In this document: one piece after another, positions 61,765 to 64,000 of the stretch
How positions within the stretch are numbered: position 1 is the stretch's first letter
Layout of the letters: the number at the start of each line of letters is the position of its first letter
Assembly: GCF_000732195.1 (NCBI RefSeq)
Contig: NZ_JNNU01000023.1
Location: forward strand, 21,846-85,845
DNA length: 64,000 nucleotides
DNA from: Neorhizobium vignae
Lineage (GTDB): Bacteria; Pseudomonadota; Alphaproteobacteria; Rhizobiales; Rhizobiaceae
Reading direction: 5' to 3'
Position numbers and translations under genes: made by a program
The notes under the pieces: model-generated
Database searches by the model: none
Told to the model about the DNA's origin: nothing
Seen by the model: the letters and a program-made list of their open reading frames with translations, nothing else

Positions 61765-63396
61765 GTGAAACTGTATACCCGTAATAAAAATGGACCCGAA
61801 ACCACATCTCACCCGCATGACGCGGTCGGTGATGTCTACGACTTCATCGTATGCGGCGCCGGCTCTAGCGGCTCGGTTGTCGCAGCGCGGCTGGCGGAGG
61901 ATGGAAACGCGCGCGTTCTGCTCATTGAAGCGGGCGGAGGTGATTTATCCGAGACCGTATCCGACCCTGCGCAATGGCCACTCAATCTCGGATCGAGCCG
62001 GGACTGGGGCTTTGTCGGACAGCCAGCGGCTGGCCTGGATGGCCGACGACTTCCACTCAGCATGGGCAAAGGACTTGGCGGCGGTTCGAGCATCAACGTC
62101 ATGGTATGGGCCAGGGGACATAAGGAAGACTGGAACCACTTTGCGGCCGAGGCCGGGGATGACGCCTGGGGCTATCAATCGATCCTTGGCTACTATCGTC
62201 GGGTCGAAAACTGGCAAGGCGCTCCGGATCCTACTCGTCGCGGGGTAGGTGGGCCTGCATATGTGGCACAGCCTCGGTCTCCCCAGCCAGTGGCGGAAGC
62301 GCTTTTGAGCGCCGCGTCAGCGATGGGCATTCCGGTCTTCGATTCAACAAACGGCGAAATGATGGAGGCCTCTGGCGGCGCATCGATCGCTGAACTTCGT
62401 ATCCGAGGTGGCAAGCGGGAAACCGTGTTTGAATCCTACGTTGATCCGCTGCTGCCGCGCCCCAATTTGACGGTGATAACCGAGGCGCTGGTCACGCGTC
62501 TCATCTTCGATGGTCGGCGGGTGAGAGGAGTTGAAGCTCTAATCGATGGTCGGCGACGCCAGTTTATGGCGCAATGCGAAACGGTGCTGTCACTTGGGGC
62601 TATCACCACGCCGAAAGTCCTAATGCAGTCCGGTATCGGCCCACAAGACGAGCTGCAGGCGCATGGTATTCCCGTTGTGCAACACCTGCCGGGTGTCGGT
62701 CGCAATCACCAGGATCATCTCGCTTTCGGCTGCACATGGGCCTACCGAAAGCCGGAAGCAGTCGGCGGTAGCGGATGTGAGGCAAACATCTACTGGAAGA
62801 GTGATGCCCGGCTATCCCAGCCGGACATCCTGCAGTGCCAGTTAGAGTTCGCAGTTCCGTCGCCCCTTGAGACCGGTCTTGAAACGCCGGAGCACGGCTG
62901 GACGATGTTCAATGGTCTTGCCCAGCCGAAAAGCCGTGGTCGGTTGCGGCTCTCTGGTCCCAAGATAAACGATCCCATCCTGATCGACCCGAACTCCCTT
63001 AGCGAGCCGGAAGACATGGCCGCCGCTTTGGCCGCAGTCGAGTTGTGTCGCGAACTCGGTAACAGCGAGGGCTTTTCCCCGTTGGTGACAGGCGAAACAG
63101 CTCCAGGTGCGCGCGACAGATCGGGCATGATCGATTTCATCCGACGCTCAGCCGTTACCTACTGGCATCAAACCTCCACCGCCAAGATGGGGCGCGACAG
63201 CATGTCGGTCGTCGATAATGAGCTCAAGGTCTACGGCATCGAGGGTCTTCGCATAGCGGACGCCTCGATTATGCCGCGCATCACAACGGGCAACACAATG
63301 GCGCCTTGTGTTGTCATCGGTGAGCGGGCGGCCGATCTGATCGGAATCTCACATGGACTGGGCGCTCAGCGCGAACTTGTCGTTCCGTTTGTCTGA
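61765..63396 (+). CDS. GMC family FAD-dependent oxidoreductase (choline-dehydrogenase-like)
   Basis: 543 residues from a GTG at 61765 with GAGGAAC upstream. The FAD-binding 'DFIVCGAGSSGSVVAARLAE' is near residue 27, followed by the GMC signature 'GKGLGGGSSINVMVWARG'. The C-terminal catalytic pair is visible: His in 'TYWHQTSTAKMG' and Asn in 'ITTGNTMAPCVVIGE'. GMC enzymes oxidise primary alcohols such as choline, glucose or aromatic alcohols. It stands alone after the hydrolase terminator, with no regulator next to it. Substrate unknown. Confidence 0.92.
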   Translation: MKLYTRNKNGPETTSHPHDAVGDVYDFIVCGAGSSGSVVAARLAEDGNARVLLIEAGGGDLSETVSDPAQWPLNLGSSRDWGFVGQPAAGLDGRRLPLSMGKGLGGGSSINVMVWARGHKEDWNHFAAEAGDDAWGYQSILGYYRRVENWQGAPDPTRRGVGGPAYVAQPRSPQPVAEALLSAASAMGIPVFDSTNGEMMEASGGASIAELRIRGGKRETVFESYVDPLLPRPNLTVITEALVTRLIFDGRRVRGVEALIDGRRRQFMAQCETVLSLGAITTPKVLMQSGIGPQDELQAHGIPVVQHLPGVGRNHQDHLAFGCTWAYRKPEAVGGSGCEANIYWKSDARLSQPDILQCQLEFAVPSPLETGLETPEHGWTMFNGLAQPKSRGRLRLSGPKINDPILIDPNSLSEPEDMAAALAAVELCRELGNSEGFSPLVTGETAPGARDRSGMIDFIRRSAVTYWHQTSTAKMGRDSMSVVDNELKVYGIEGLRIADASIMPRITTGNTMAPCVVIGERAADLIGISHGLGAQRELVVPFV

Positions 63397-63749
63397 TCCT
63401 GACAGTTGGGACTTAGCGCTTTGTTCTGCATGGCGCTGAGTTTCCGAACTGGACGATAGGTGGAATACCATGTCGTTAAGTGCGCTCGGCACTCAGTTTT
63501 TATATCCATGATAAAGGACATTATCATGGATATTCAGCGTAATGCTATACTCAGGAACTTGCAGGTCGCGAGTTCGTATCCTTTCACATCAGGTCTTTTG
63601 TCAATTGTTCATCCTAGTGGCATCGAATTTCTCCTTGGTGATCGGATCCGCGGTCTGAGCCCATAACAATTACCGGCCCGGTTCTCGCGCCTATACAACC
63701 TCATATGTGGAACGGCCCGCGGTGCAAGGGGCTTCACAACCGATCTATC
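63397..63749. other. Gap of about 350 bp without a recognised gene
   Basis: A plus-strand frame of 68 codons (63460-63666) is the best candidate but has no family resemblance. I see no repeat or hairpin here. Confidence 0.4.
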
Positions 63750-63930
63750 CACGCGGACGGTGCGTTCATATGTACGGCCTTTGAGTGCGGTCCATGGCCG
63801 TCGCGGATCTCTTTCGACATTCATCACCGAACCGATCAGTGCAGGTCTTCTTCTCGTTTCGGTCGTTCTGCTTGCCGCTGCGATTATTCCGAACATTCGC
63901 AAGGGGCGAGACGAAATGTTCGTAGAATAG
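63750..63930 (+). pseudogene. Probable 3' end of a tripartite tricarboxylate transporter permease gene (tctA-like remnant)
   Basis: In the frame ending with TAG at 63928-63930 the sequence reads 'GSLSTFITEPISAGLLLVSV', 'VLLAAAIIPNIRKGRDEMFV'. A 'F.T.PIS' motif, one membrane helix and a basic 'RK.RDE.F' ending are typical of the C-terminus of TctA permeases. Upstream in the same frame the similarity fades within about 25 codons, so only a tail is left. The remaining bases to 64000 hold nothing I can identify. Confidence 0.45.
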
Positions 63931-64000
63931 GTAAAATCCGTGCTGGATGCCTCGCCAGGCCCGCCAGGGCCAGTAAGGCGGATGATGTCCCGAGAGGTGG

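Noticed and set aside
1..64000. Possible CRISPR array, tRNA, rRNA or riboswitch
   Set aside because: No regularly spaced direct repeats, tRNA cloverleaf or conserved RNA element was found by reading; a covariance-model search would settle it.

Overview
The window looks like accessory DNA (a plasmid, chromid or genomic island) of an alphaproteobacterium, most likely a member of the Rhizobiaceae or a close relative. The evidence is GC-rich coding, many Opp/Dpp-type ABC transporters each paired with its own regulator, an imuA-imuB-dnaE2 mutagenesis cassette behind an alphaproteobacterial LexA box (GAAC-N7-GAAC), and remnants of the DUF1403/ScpB pair that I associate with rhizobial replicons. I see no rRNA, tRNA, CRISPR array or phage structural gene.

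Layout. 1-2824 (minus strand): a [2Fe-2S] subunit and a diheme cytochrome c of an isoquinoline-oxidoreductase-like enzyme, then a DedA protein coupled to a phospholipid-methyltransferase-like protein. 2828-7496: an SDR, an aldo/keto reductase and an MFS exporter, divergent from an AraC regulator. 7713-7919: an IS6-family transposase remnant. 7956-19876: a LysR regulator divergent from a nine-gene operon: HyuA/HyuB-type hydantoinase/oxoprolinase, an FrlB/FraB-like deglycase, an FrlD-like kinase, and a complete peptide-type ABC importer. This reads as uptake and breakdown of a glycated (Amadori) amino compound and is the most interesting system here. 20054-27089: dinB with a small CxxC protein, facing imuA-imuB-dnaE2. 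27253-33675: an oxidoreductase/NmrA/beta-lactamase-fold operon with a LysR regulator, then an alpha/beta hydrolase divergent from an AraC regulator.

33676-36330 is a decayed mobile or plasmid segment: an integrase fragment, a vapBC pair whose vapC has a scrambled stretch, and DUF1403 and ScpB pseudogenes. 36332-43752: a LacI regulator divergent from a tandem-domain CoA-transferase, a MaoC-like protein, a mandelate-racemase-like enzyme and a binding protein. Two near-identical operators tie this unit together. 43925-55926: a second LacI-controlled unit holding a Dpp-type importer and two unusual glycoside-hydrolase-like proteins. The binding proteins of these two adjacent units are clear paralogues, although only one unit has permease genes.

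55927-64000: a broken LysR gene, a second vapBC pair, LysR with SnoaL-like and SDR genes, an OhrR-like MarR regulator divergent from a secreted alpha/beta hydrolase (paralogue of the one at 31743), a GMC oxidoreductase, and what looks like the 3' end of a tctA-type permease gene. Overall this is a catabolic and stress accessory region assembled from small regulator-plus-operon modules, with decayed mobile DNA between them.
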